A DNA stretch of 64,000 bases, taken from contig NZ_CP036298.1 in the NCBI RefSeq assembly GCF_007752135.1, forward strand, positions 1,426,001 to 1,490,000, read 5' to 3'. A model generated the notes under the pieces. That model saw only the letters and a program-made list of their open reading frames with translations. It made no database searches and was not told the DNA's origin. The position numbers and the translations under genes are program-made. How positions within the stretch are numbered: the first letter of the stretch is position 1; every line of letters begins with the position of its first letter. Below, in pieces: positions 43,881 through 53,305 of this stretch. The DNA is from Aureliella helgolandensis (GTDB lineage: Bacteria; Planctomycetota; Planctomycetia; Pirellulales; Pirellulaceae).

Positions 43881-46169
43881 TCACTGTGGGGCTTTGTAGG
43901 CTTGGTTGAACAAGTCCAGTTGTTGTTGGGCTTCGACTGCCGCCTGCTCGGCCGCCTCCAGTTCCGCTTGCAACTGGCTTGTCATGGTCTGCTGATCGGT
44001 CAAGGCCGACTGCGCGGCGCTCTGTTCCTCGGCAGCCTGCTTGGCCTGCGCTTGAAGACTCGCCAATTGCTGATTGAGAGCTTCTAAGCGGACAGCCATC
44101 TCTTGCATCTTTGCACTTCGTTGATCTTGCTCCTCCACGGCGGCGGCCAATTGCTCGGTCAATTTCCCTGCAGCAGCGGCAGCGGTTTGCGCTGCAGTAT
44201 TCAGTTCAGCTGCTTTCTGCTCCAACGCCAGTTTTTCTGCAGCGGCCTTTTCCAAGGCTGCACGAGCAAGCTCCATTTGTGCCTGCTTTTGAGCCAGGCT
44301 CTGGGCGGCAGTCTGGGACGCTGCTAGCAGGGTTGCCTGAGTTGCTTCCTTGGCGGCAACTTCGGTCATCTGCTGCTTGACCAAGGCATCCAATTCTGCG
44401 ACTTGGGATCGCTTGAGCTTGGTGGCTTCGTTTACCTTCAGCAACGCCTCCTTGGCGGCGGCGAGAGCTGCCTCTAATTCCGCCACTTGGGCTTGTCGCG
44501 TTGTGCTCTGGGCGGTCAATTCCGTCAGTTCGGATTGTGCACCGGCTAAGCTCTTCTGACTATTGGATGCCGTCGCTTGCAACGCGGCCAATGCCTGCTG
44601 GGCTTCGGTGGTGGCTAGCTGGGATTTCTCTGCCACTTGGTGGAGTGTGGTCACCTCCGTTTCGATCGCTAGGAAGCTTTGTTTGGCAGCTTCCAAACGA
44701 CTTTCAATCGAAGGTGGATTGGCCGCGATCAACTGGACTTGCTCCGGATCGGCGGTTTGCCAAATCTGCACTTTGCCATTCCAGTCGCCACCCGCTATCT
44801 GTGCTGCATCACCGGTTAACGCGACTTCCAACGCCGTTTCACTGAGGCCAGAGAACTCTTTTTGCAACTCACCGGCGGCGTTCCACCACTTTATCTTGGA
44901 GTCGCGACCTGCGGATGCCAGGGATCCATCATGGGCATAGGCGACGGCGGTGGCACCACCACCATGCGCGTTCCATGACTTGATCTCCTTGCTTTCAGGC
45001 ATGTCCCACAGTTTGATCGTTCCGTCCAAACTGGCGGAGGCGAGGACGTTGGAATCGGCACGAAAGTCAATCGCTCGAATCTCGCCTTTGTGACCAGCTA
45101 GTTCGGCATACAGCAGACCACTATCGGCTTCCCAAACGATCAACCCGTTGCTGCGATCACTGGACGCCAACAAGACGCCGTCGGGGCTAAAACGCAACGC
45201 AAAAATCCAGTCGGTGTGCTTCTTCAGCTCCTGGACCTGCTCGCCAGAGAGCGAGTCGAAAATGCGAATGATCTTTTGAGGACCGGCAATGGCAATTCGC
45301 TTCTTGTCGGGAGAAATATCCGCTGCCAATACGGTATCCAATTCGTCACCCACCTTGGTGATACGCTCGCCGGTGGCGATATCGACCAAGACCGCGCACC
45401 CGCTGTGGCTGTGTTTACCACCTGCGATGAGTAGTTGTTTACCGTCGCGCGTAAAGGTAAGCGATTGCGGCTCGCCTTCAGGAAAGGGCAGGACTCCCAG
45501 CAGTTCACCGGATTGAGCATGGTACAGGACGACCTGCTCTTGACCACCGACGGCAATCAGGGGCGCCCATGGGCTGGCCGCCATCGCGGCGATTGCGGCA
45601 CTCCGTTCGGTTTCCACGACCGGCTGTGCGAGCAGACTCTCGGGCATGGGAGGCGGGCCATCGGGCTTGCCGAGTGAAACCGTCCCCAGCATGGCTGTGG
45701 CAGCACTGCTGGCCCGCTTGATCTTACTGCCTGAATTCTCAGGCATCCCCTGTTCAATCCATAGCTTGAGGAGGTCTTGCTTCTCCTTGGCAATCGCGTC
45801 TTCATCGGGTGGCATGAAGGGGCGTTCCGAATGATTGACCAACGCGTACAATCGCGATCCGCCAGGATTGCCTGAAGCGATCACATCACCACTGGAACCG
45901 CCGGCCATCACGCCCGTGTAAGTGTCGAGAGCCAAATCACTCGCCTTGTCCCCTTCGGCGTGGCAGGCAGTGCAGTGCTCGCGAAAGATCGGTTTGATGT
46001 GATCGTCAAACGTAATTTTCTTTTCGGCAGGTTCGTCGGCCATGCTCCGCAACGGATTGGCGGAAACGCCGCACAGTAGACCGAATGCCAATGGAGTCGC
46101 AGAGCCAATCCAACGCAGTGCGCGAACGCCAAGTGATGGCGGAGAGCTGGTTTTCGTGGGGTGAATCAT
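43881..46169 (-). CDS. Cytochrome c/WD40 repeat protein with C-terminal coiled coil
   Basis: A 762-residue exported protein. The N-terminus has a hydrophobic stretch at about 22-45 and then a planctomycete-type cytochrome c domain (about 50-150) with CTACH at 66-70 for covalent haem and PFMPPDEDA as the distal Met-containing loop. WD40-type repeats fill about 185-475, for example FALRFSPDGVLLASSDRSNG and LWDMPESKEIKSWNAHGG, likely one seven-bladed propeller. The last 280 residues are a long Ala/Gln/Glu-rich coiled coil (QVAELEAALAAAKEALLKV and similar). Coiled coils this long suggest oligomerisation or surface anchoring. It ends the DUF1501/PPC/DUF1549 gene run on the minus strand. Function unknown. 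Confidence 0.9.
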   Translation of the reverse strand: MIHPTKTSSPPSLGVRALRWIGSATPLAFGLLCGVSANPLRSMADEPAEKKITFDDHIKPIFREHCTACHAEGDKASDLALDTYTGVMAGGSSGDVIASGNPGGSRLYALVNHSERPFMPPDEDAIAKEKQDLLKLWIEQGMPENSGSKIKRASSAATAMLGTVSLGKPDGPPPMPESLLAQPVVETERSAAIAAMAASPWAPLIAVGGQEQVVLYHAQSGELLGVLPFPEGEPQSLTFTRDGKQLLIAGGKHSHSGCAVLVDIATGERITKVGDELDTVLAADISPDKKRIAIAGPQKIIRIFDSLSGEQVQELKKHTDWIFALRFSPDGVLLASSDRSNGLIVWEADSGLLYAELAGHKGEIRAIDFRADSNVLASASLDGTIKLWDMPESKEIKSWNAHGGGATAVAYAHDGSLASAGRDSKIKWWNAAGELQKEFSGLSETALEVALTGDAAQIAGGDWNGKVQIWQTADPEQVQLIAANPPSIESRLEAAKQSFLAIETEVTTLHQVAEKSQLATTEAQQALAALQATASNSQKSLAGAQSELTELTAQSTTRQAQVAELEAALAAAKEALLKVNEATKLKRSQVAELDALVKQQMTEVAAKEATQATLLAASQTAAQSLAQKQAQMELARAALEKAAAEKLALEQKAAELNTAAQTAAAAAGKLTEQLAAAVEEQDQRSAKMQEMAVRLEALNQQLASLQAQAKQAAEEQSAAQSALTDQQTMTSQLQAELEAAEQAAVEAQQQLDLFNQAYKAPQ

Positions 46170-46420
46170 ATTGTTGGACTTCTTCCTAGTGCTTCGTTAC
46201 AGCATGATTATTGAGATGCTCCAGACGAAGGTGGTTCGCACCCAAAGCCGGAACGGCCCTGTGGGGGCTTTGTTTCTGCGCGTTGGACCGCTTCTCCCGA
46301 CGCGCGACTAACCCCAATTCCTGGTATGGGCCAGCACCAACGTGCTTGGAGCCCCATTGAACCTCTCGCTTCGCCTGCCGCTTGTGCCTGTATTGGGGCA
46401 ATGGGCAGGCGTCGCCTGCG

Positions 46421-48853
46421 TTAATGGTTGAACATAAACTCTCGGCTGTTCAGGACAGCCCAAAAGGCATCCTCGAGACCGACCGTCTCATTGCCAGCGT
46501 CTGCAACCATCTTAGTCAGTGTTCCCAGTTCCAGCTCCGTCGGTTTTCGAGAAAGGCATCGCATGTAGATGCGTTCCAGAATCTGCTGAGTGCTCAAGCC
46601 CTGCTCCTGCCAGGAAGGAATCAGCTTGCCTTGAGCAATCTTGCCCTGCGTTGAGCTGCCATTGAGCAGGTGCAGAGCTTGCGACAGTGATGGATCGGTG
46701 CTGGCTTCGCAATCACAGACCGTTGTCCGAGGTGACCTTCCGAAGGTCGTTAGGAAATAGGTGCTGGTGCTCCCATCTGCGATGTGGACAGCGCGAGCGC
46801 CTTGGGGCAAACCGCGGAACTTGTCCTTGGTCGCGGTTGCTTGCGAGATGCAATCCAAAAGCATTTCTGCAGGGACGCGTCGGACCTGCGCGAAGGCATA
46901 GTTCCGAGTATCCGAGCGATTGGACTCATTCGGCTGGGTGCTGCGTTGGTATGTCTGTGAATTACAAATGTCACGCACCAATTGTTTGAGATCGAATTCG
47001 TACTCGATTAACTTTTCCCCCAGTGCATCAAACAAGGCTGGATTGCTGGCTGGATTGCTAACGCGAATGTCATCCACGGGCTGCACGATGCCAACCCCCA
47101 TGAATTGAGCCCAAACGCGATTGGCAATGCTGGTCGCGAAGAAGGGATTTTCGGGACTTGTGATCCAGTCCGCTAGGACTTGGCGGCGATCCTCCCCTTT
47201 AATCTCGGGCTGTGGTCCGCCGAGAAATGTGGGAGGAACTGGTTTGCCAGAAAGTGGGTGGTTGATCTCTCCGCTGCCGCGGTTGAAGACGATGACTTCG
47301 CGGTAGTCTTCGCCCGTCTTACGCCCGATTTGCGAAAAGAAGGAGGTGAATCCGTAGTAGTCGTTCATCGTCCAGCGATCGAACGGGTGATTGTGGCACT
47401 GCGCACATTGAGTGCGAATCCCCATGAACACCTGAGCCACGTTTTCGGCCGTCTTGATCGTGTCGCGTTCCACCTGATAGAAATTGGTGGCTGGTTGCTC
47501 GAAGACTCCTCCACTGGAAGCCAGCATCTCGCGCACAATCTGGTCGATGGGTGTGTCGGCAGCCAGTTTGTTGGTGATCCAGCTTGAGTACTGGAACGCC
47601 GCTTTGTAGCTCACTTGGTTGTCGCTCTTGACGAGTAACAGTTGTGCCCAACGCATGGCCCAGATCTCGCTGAATTCCTTCCGCTGAAGAAGGCGATCGA
47701 CGAGCTTGGCACGTCGGTCTGGAGAGGTGTCGGCCATGAACTCCGCCAGCTCTTCTTCGGTTGGAAGAAGCCCCACGATGTCGATCGTTACCCGTCTGAT
47801 AAATTCTTCGTCAGTGCAGGTGCCGCTCGGCAGAATTCGCAATTTCTGCAGTTTGGCGGCCACCAGCTCGTCGATGTAGTTGCCGGTGACTTCAGGTGGC
47901 GTGTAATCCAAGCCCGAGGGCAAGGCTAGGATTTGGGAACCGACCGTATGGGTGTCGAACCGCGCCATTACAAAGGCTTCACCACGAACTCCGGCGGTAA
48001 CGGCACCTTGGTCGTTGACGGCGGCCGTCAGTTCATTGTTGGTCGTAAAGGCGGCCAGTGAGGTCACGTCGCGGGTCGTGCCGTCACTGAAATGAGCGAC
48101 TGCAACCATTCGCTGGGCGGCTCCCTCTCCCTCCATCACCGCTTCTGGCGGAAATAACTCGACCTGGGTGCACGTGGGAGGTGCTTGGGCGTCGGCTGGC
48201 GCATCGTCCTGCAACCAGCTCAGCAAGGTCTTGGCATACTCACTGTCGGGTTCCATCCGCTTTCCGCCGGAGTGAGGTACAGCCCCGACGGCTTTGAGGT
48301 AAATCAAACTCTGCTCGGGAACCGCTAGGTTGATACGGCGAATCCCCAGCTCTCGCGTAATGCGCTGGTAGTCGCCCGCCGGATCGAAGCCGAACAGCGA
48401 AAGGCGAAAGCCATCTTTCCCACGCGCGGCACCATGGCAGGAACCTGTATTGCAACCCGTCCGCGTTAGAACGGGCATTACATCCAAGTGGAAACTGATG
48501 GGCTTGGTCACATCCGAGTTGGCGATCGCGACTTGGCTTTCGGCCGCCAGCTCACTCCAGCTGGCTGTCAATTTCGTTTCGCCGGCACCCATGGGGAGTA
48601 GACGGAAATCTCGCAACGTCGCCAGCTCTCCATTGGCGAGAGACCAAGCTGCTTGCTCGGTTACATCCAGGGTCACTCCGTCGCTGCGGGTGGCGACGGC
48701 GATCACATTCTGAAAATCGGCGCTGCCGTCGAGCCGGATGTCTGTGGGATAGACTGCTAGTTGAGTCCACTTCGGCTCTTCAGCTGTAGCGGATGGAGCT
48801 ACGAGAATTGACGTGGCGAACAATGCCGCAATAAGAGTCAACGTTTTAAGCAT
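46421..48853 (-). CDS. DUF1549/DUF1553 (PSD1) protein with CxxCH motifs
   Basis: An 810-residue secreted protein typical of planctomycetes. A signal peptide covers about 1-24 (LTLIAALFATSILVAPSATA). A Big_2-like Ig domain is at about 33-110, and a second at about 230-310. A cytochrome-like region (about 118-222) has CNTGSCH (Cys134, Cys139, His140). DUF1549 covers about 325-530 with CAQCHNHPFDRW at 483-494, a haem c CxxCH site. DUF1553 covers about 555-790 (RVWAQFMGVGIVQPVDDIR and LLNGSS). DUF1549/1553 proteins are believed to work with DUF1501 proteins in the periplasm, perhaps in degrading complex polymers, but the reaction is unknown. The ATG at 48853 is used. It is third in the minus-strand run DUF1501, PPC, this gene, WD40. 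Confidence 0.92.
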   Translation of the reverse strand: MLKTLTLIAALFATSILVAPSATAEEPKWTQLAVYPTDIRLDGSADFQNVIAVATRSDGVTLDVTEQAAWSLANGELATLRDFRLLPMGAGETKLTASWSELAAESQVAIANSDVTKPISFHLDVMPVLTRTGCNTGSCHGAARGKDGFRLSLFGFDPAGDYQRITRELGIRRINLAVPEQSLIYLKAVGAVPHSGGKRMEPDSEYAKTLLSWLQDDAPADAQAPPTCTQVELFPPEAVMEGEGAAQRMVAVAHFSDGTTRDVTSLAAFTTNNELTAAVNDQGAVTAGVRGEAFVMARFDTHTVGSQILALPSGLDYTPPEVTGNYIDELVAAKLQKLRILPSGTCTDEEFIRRVTIDIVGLLPTEEELAEFMADTSPDRRAKLVDRLLQRKEFSEIWAMRWAQLLLVKSDNQVSYKAAFQYSSWITNKLAADTPIDQIVREMLASSGGVFEQPATNFYQVERDTIKTAENVAQVFMGIRTQCAQCHNHPFDRWTMNDYYGFTSFFSQIGRKTGEDYREVIVFNRGSGEINHPLSGKPVPPTFLGGPQPEIKGEDRRQVLADWITSPENPFFATSIANRVWAQFMGVGIVQPVDDIRVSNPASNPALFDALGEKLIEYEFDLKQLVRDICNSQTYQRSTQPNESNRSDTRNYAFAQVRRVPAEMLLDCISQATATKDKFRGLPQGARAVHIADGSTSTYFLTTFGRSPRTTVCDCEASTDPSLSQALHLLNGSSTQGKIAQGKLIPSWQEQGLSTQQILERIYMRCLSRKPTELELGTLTKMVADAGNETVGLEDAFWAVLNSREFMFNH

Positions 48854-48995
48854 GATCGAATCCAATCGAACGGTAGGCTGAAATGCGAGTTTGAGTGCGA
48901 GGGGTGTAGCGGACCGTGGGGGAGAGCTCGCTGTGCTGGCGGGAAACCGTTACCGGCGCGTCCAGTAGGCCTTTCAGCACAACTGGGATCGGGAA

Positions 48996-51431
48996 CTACG
49001 GCTGAGCATCGTTGGGTTGAGTTCCGTCCAACAACGCTTTGGCTTGCCGGAGCTGCTCAAGCCGACTAAGTGGTTTCTCGGAAGGAGCGGCCGGTGCAGC
49101 GGGAGCCGCAGCTTTGGCCGGAGCCGCCGCTGTTTTGACCGGTGGGGCGATCAACTGAATTTCCCCGAGGCCTTCGGTTTGTACGATCTGACCACCACTC
49201 CGCGTAATCGTCGATTTTACGTAGAGCGTTTTGAATTGTCCGACCCTCGCGTCGGCAGCTACTTGCAATGGGAAAGAAATCTGCTGCATCCCGTCGGTGT
49301 ATTTGACGGTAGGTTGCGTGCTCGTTACGCCCGCCGGCAGGCCGACGAGTTCGAATTCCACTTCGCCTTCGGGCGGACGCTTGACTTCCAAGCCAACCGT
49401 GAAGGGAGCCGAAGCACCCGCTTCGGCAACGGTCTTGGCGAAGGTAAACGCAAAGTACCCGTCCTCAACATTGAGGGTGATGAATTCACTAGCCACCCAG
49501 ACATTGGAGTTGGTCGCTTTGGCACGCGCTAGAATCGTGATGGGATAACTGCCCAGGGCCGATTTTGCGTTGGCTGTCACCGGAATTCGAGCTTCCAATT
49601 GATCGCCTTCGATTTTCACCGAACCGCTCGCCGAGAGTCCCGAAGGATTGTAGAGAGAGCGCAGGTAGATGGGCTCCTTGAATCCCTCTTGCCGCGTCGC
49701 TTGTACCACGTATTCGGTATTTCCATTGCGAACGATGGGGACCTCGGGTTGGACTACCTTGATGGAAAAGGGGAGTGCTCGCGTTACCGCCAAGGCTAGG
49801 CGGTCGGAATCGTGCCCCCACATATCGCGATTGTTTTGCCCGCGGACCAACATCGTGCGTTGGTTCAACGTGCCCCGGACGCTAGCCCCTTCGGCCAATG
49901 GCTCGGCGATCAACGCTGCCAAGCAGGCCTTCACCGGAGCATCGGCTGAAGCCTTGATGAGCATGGGGATGTAGCTTTGGTTGGCGGCAATGGTCGGGGT
50001 GGTCAATTCAATGCCAGGTATTGCGTCTTCGATGTGCAGCCCCAGGTCCCCACTGAAGTTCTTGCGAGAGGCTCGCAGTAAAACCGCCATTTGCGCACCC
50101 TGCGGAATCTCCACCGTTTGTGACTGGTAGCGTTGGAGTTCGTCAATGGCCAGTTCTACGGCGACGGCTGCCGGAGCCACTTCGATGCGGTAAGCGTGCG
50201 TGGGGCTCCCTTCTTCCAACTGGTCTCGGATGGCTACCAAATACTCGCCGTCCTCAGGGATTTTGAACGCTTGAACGCTATCGGGGCCACCAGCGTCGTC
50301 ATTGGCAGCCAGTCGACCACCGGCAGCCTTGTGAATTTCGAGCCAGCTGTCGATGGGGGAGCGTAAGACGCGACGACCGTAGACCGTAAACTCAAGCTGT
50401 TGATCTTTTTTGCCCTTGAATTTGAACCAGTCCACATCCCCGTTTTCTTGAAGCACTCCATTGAACGCAACGGGAACATCGACTGCTGTTAGCGTCGCGC
50501 GATCGTCGTCGGGTTCACTCTCAGAGACGTTGGGAAGTTCGACGACGCGTAGTTTGTTCGGAGAGGGAGCGAGTTTGCCATCGCGGCTCGCAACGTAATT
50601 AAACTCTCCGAGAGTATCGGGCAGTTGGATTTCCTCTTGCCAGGTCTCTCCGGAAGCATCGACCAGCGTCGCATTGATCTTTTCACCCGGTTGGCCGCCC
50701 GCAGGGATGATGGCCAGGGGCCGTGGGAAATCACCCACGTGCAAACGGTATTGCGAACGATCGCTACCGCCAAAACTACTTTCGCGGACTTCGATAGTGT
50801 ACTTACCCGCTTGCGGAGCAACAAAGGCACACACGCAATCCTGCTGAAGCAATGGGGCGTCATCGCACCGGGCCACTTCGAAGCGATTTTCATCCAGTAT
50901 GGCAACGAACGGATCAAAGAACTCCGTCCCCAGACGCAGACCTTCGAGTTCTACCGTGAGCTTCTGCCCCTCAGCCAACTCGACCAAGTAGTAATCCACA
51001 TCCTCGTTCTTGACGATGCCATTGACTGTAGAATTCAGTGCCAACAATTGAGGGGTCGCAAAATCGCTATTCGGTTCCACTTCGTCTACTTGCGGCAAGC
51101 TCGTCACACCGAAGTAGCGGAGGTTGCTAATCCCACTGCTCGTCGCTAATCGGACCGCATGCAGTCCCGGTTCGCACGTCTCTGCGATCTTTAGCTTGGC
51201 ATGGACCTTCCCCTCGCCCTCCGGCTTGAGTTCGAGGACTTCAACTCCGGAATCGTAGAAGAGCAATTCCGTGACATCGCCCAGCCTCGCGCCGGTAATC
51301 AGCACGTCAGTCTCTGTACCACGTTGGAATCCAGCTGGAGTCAGCATGGTAACAGCCGGAGAATCTGCGTAGGCAGTGCCCATTCCTAGAGCTACGGCGA
51401 CAAACAATAGTACGCAACGATCAAACTTCAT
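48996..51431 (-). CDS. Secreted PPC-domain / Ig-like protein
   Basis: An 811-residue exported protein. The signal peptide is at about 1-22 (CVLLFVAVALGMGTAYADSP). PPC (pre-peptidase C-terminal) domains sit at about 130-240 (VDYYLVELAEGQKLTVEL) and about 325-425 (DVDWFKFKGKKDQQLEFTVY). An IPT/TIG-like start (PAVTMLTPAGFQRGTETDVL) and Ig-like blocks lie outside these. A low-complexity Ala/Pro stretch precedes the C-terminal helix (about 765-811). No catalytic residues are visible; a binding or structural role is inferred. It is 43 bases downstream of the DUF1501 gene and so almost certainly co-transcribed. Confidence 0.9.
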   Translation of the reverse strand: MKFDRCVLLFVAVALGMGTAYADSPAVTMLTPAGFQRGTETDVLITGARLGDVTELLFYDSGVEVLELKPEGEGKVHAKLKIAETCEPGLHAVRLATSSGISNLRYFGVTSLPQVDEVEPNSDFATPQLLALNSTVNGIVKNEDVDYYLVELAEGQKLTVELEGLRLGTEFFDPFVAILDENRFEVARCDDAPLLQQDCVCAFVAPQAGKYTIEVRESSFGGSDRSQYRLHVGDFPRPLAIIPAGGQPGEKINATLVDASGETWQEEIQLPDTLGEFNYVASRDGKLAPSPNKLRVVELPNVSESEPDDDRATLTAVDVPVAFNGVLQENGDVDWFKFKGKKDQQLEFTVYGRRVLRSPIDSWLEIHKAAGGRLAANDDAGGPDSVQAFKIPEDGEYLVAIRDQLEEGSPTHAYRIEVAPAAVAVELAIDELQRYQSQTVEIPQGAQMAVLLRASRKNFSGDLGLHIEDAIPGIELTTPTIAANQSYIPMLIKASADAPVKACLAALIAEPLAEGASVRGTLNQRTMLVRGQNNRDMWGHDSDRLALAVTRALPFSIKVVQPEVPIVRNGNTEYVVQATRQEGFKEPIYLRSLYNPSGLSASGSVKIEGDQLEARIPVTANAKSALGSYPITILARAKATNSNVWVASEFITLNVEDGYFAFTFAKTVAEAGASAPFTVGLEVKRPPEGEVEFELVGLPAGVTSTQPTVKYTDGMQQISFPLQVAADARVGQFKTLYVKSTITRSGGQIVQTEGLGEIQLIAPPVKTAAAPAKAAAPAAPAAPSEKPLSRLEQLRQAKALLDGTQPNDAQP

Positions 51432-51474
51432 GTCGGAGTCCTATGGAGCCTTAACCTAAGTAGTGCCGTCTTCG

Positions 51475-52773
51475 CTAAGCTAACAATTGCTTGATGACCT
51501 TGCCGCCGTCCACGATTTCGATAGGCCGGTCACCGGGACTCATCAATTCCTTGTCCGCCACAATGCCCAGCAAGTGATAGATCGTGGTGGCCAAATCCTC
51601 TGGCGAAACAGGATCTAAATCCGGTTCTGCTGCGGTCGGATCGGAGGCACCGTGCACGTAGCCACGCTTAATTCCACCTCCGGCCAACATTAGGCTGAAG
51701 ACCTTGGGCCAGTGATCGCGGCCCGCGTCGGAGTTGATCTTGGGAGTGCGCCCAAACTCTGTGGAGACCATGACCAGGGTTGTGTCGAGCAAGCCTCGCG
51801 AATCGAGGTCGTTCAACAGCACCGCCAGTCCCTGGTCGAGAGCGGGCATGCTGTTTCTGATTCCATTGGTAATGTTGGTGTGCATATCCCAGCCACCGTA
51901 GGTCATCGTTACCAGTCGTGCACCTGCTTCCACCAGGCGACGCGACAATAGCAAGCGTTGGCCTGCTTGATTGCGGCCATAGCGATCTCGCATGGCCGCA
52001 TCTTCCTTTTCAATGTCGAACGCGTCGCGAGCTTTTTCGGAGCTAATTAGGCTGTAGGCTCGCTCATAGAAACTATCCATGGCAGTTACCGAGTCTGCAT
52101 TGTGCCGCGAGCTGAAGTATTGGTTGACTGTGCTCAGTGCGTCTTGACGTCGAGCAAACCGCTCGGCATCGACGCCGCCGGCCAAATTTAGGTCTTGAAC
52201 CTTGAAGCCCGCCTTGGCTGGATCGGCCCCCAGACTAAACGGACCATACGAACTGCTCAGATAACCACTTCCCGCAAACTCGTTCGGTTGGTTGGGAATG
52301 CAGATGTAAGGGGGAAGATTGTTGCGCGGCCCATATTCGTGGCTGACCACACTACCGAAACTAGGGTAGATCAAGGCTGGACTCGGTTTGTAACCGGTGA
52401 ACATGTTATGGGTACCACGCTCGTGGGCCGCTTCTCCATGGCTCATCGAACGAATGATCGTGAACTTGTCTGCGCACTTTGCCAGTTGGGGTAGGGTCTG
52501 GCTAATGATTTCGCCAGTATTGGTCTTGATTGACCCCATTTCGCCCCGATACTCCAGCGGGCTGAAGGGCTTGGGGTCAAAAGACTCTTGCTGGGCCAGG
52601 CCACCCGGCAAGAAAATGTGAATGATGCTTTCCGCTTTGGCAGGGATGAAGTCGTAGTTCTTCTGATCACCTAAGACACTGCGCATCCGCAGCACATCGG
52701 ACAGGCACAACCCACCAAACGCACCGACCGTCATAAAATTGCGACGCGAAAGGCCATTACCAAGACACTTCAT
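51475..52773 (-). CDS. DUF1501 protein with Tat signal
   Basis: A 432-residue exported protein. The ATG at 52773 has GGAG 8-9 bases upstream and opens MKCLGNGLSRRNFMTVGAFG, a twin-arginine signal (SRRNFM). The DUF1501 family falls in the alkaline-phosphatase-like superfamily; visible segments include IIHIFLPGGLAQQESFDPKP near 60-80, MSHGEAAHERGTHNMFTGY (about 150), the STEFGRTPKINSDAGRDHW segment and MLAGGGIKRG. It usually pairs with DUF1549/1553 proteins, as here. The activity is unproven. It is the first gene of the run DUF1501, PPC, DUF1549/1553, WD40-cytochrome. Confidence 0.92.
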   Translation of the reverse strand: MKCLGNGLSRRNFMTVGAFGGLCLSDVLRMRSVLGDQKNYDFIPAKAESIIHIFLPGGLAQQESFDPKPFSPLEYRGEMGSIKTNTGEIISQTLPQLAKCADKFTIIRSMSHGEAAHERGTHNMFTGYKPSPALIYPSFGSVVSHEYGPRNNLPPYICIPNQPNEFAGSGYLSSSYGPFSLGADPAKAGFKVQDLNLAGGVDAERFARRQDALSTVNQYFSSRHNADSVTAMDSFYERAYSLISSEKARDAFDIEKEDAAMRDRYGRNQAGQRLLLSRRLVEAGARLVTMTYGGWDMHTNITNGIRNSMPALDQGLAVLLNDLDSRGLLDTTLVMVSTEFGRTPKINSDAGRDHWPKVFSLMLAGGGIKRGYVHGASDPTAAEPDLDPVSPEDLATTIYHLLGIVADKELMSPGDRPIEIVDGGKVIKQLLA

Positions 52774-53305
52774 CAGAGCACTCCGTTTATGGAAACAAAA
52801 TTTGGGGCATCTAGGCGCAGATGCGAAAGGCTGTTGCCTTCGCAACTCTTGCGAAATCCCGTACGCAGGTACTGGGATCTGTTGGGGGAGGGGCGTCGCG
52901 ATCACCAAGGACGTAGCTTGGAATCATCGGCGTTGGAGGGGGTAGGAGGTAGGGGCGGGAGCTTCACCTGCAGTTCACATAGCGAAGGATTCCGTTCATG
53001 GTAAGCACTGTGCGCAGCGATGTCAAAGTTCCACCAGCCATTACCAACGAAAATACCCTCAAAACCAGCCCTTGCGGGTGGGGACTGGCGGTTGCTTGAT
53101 CGGTTCAGACTCCGCCAAATCCGCACTGCGGGCTGGCGGACTGGGGTGCTACCGGCTAACCGATCCATGGTAGGAGCCGAGCAATTCCCGTGAAGTGTCT
53201 GCGAGTCCCAGCCTGCGCCGGAACTTTAGCATTGATGCCCGTGGAGGAGATCCCGCATTCTTGGTAGACGCCGCGCTGGGCTGAATTCATCGAAGTGGCC
53301 AAGTA
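52774..53305. other. Intergenic region upstream of the DUF1501 gene
   Basis: About 530 bases between the DUF1501 gene and the sulfatase, both on the minus strand. The promoter of the four-gene run should be here. No gene or clear hairpin with T-run was seen; the open frames show no family features. Confidence 0.45.
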
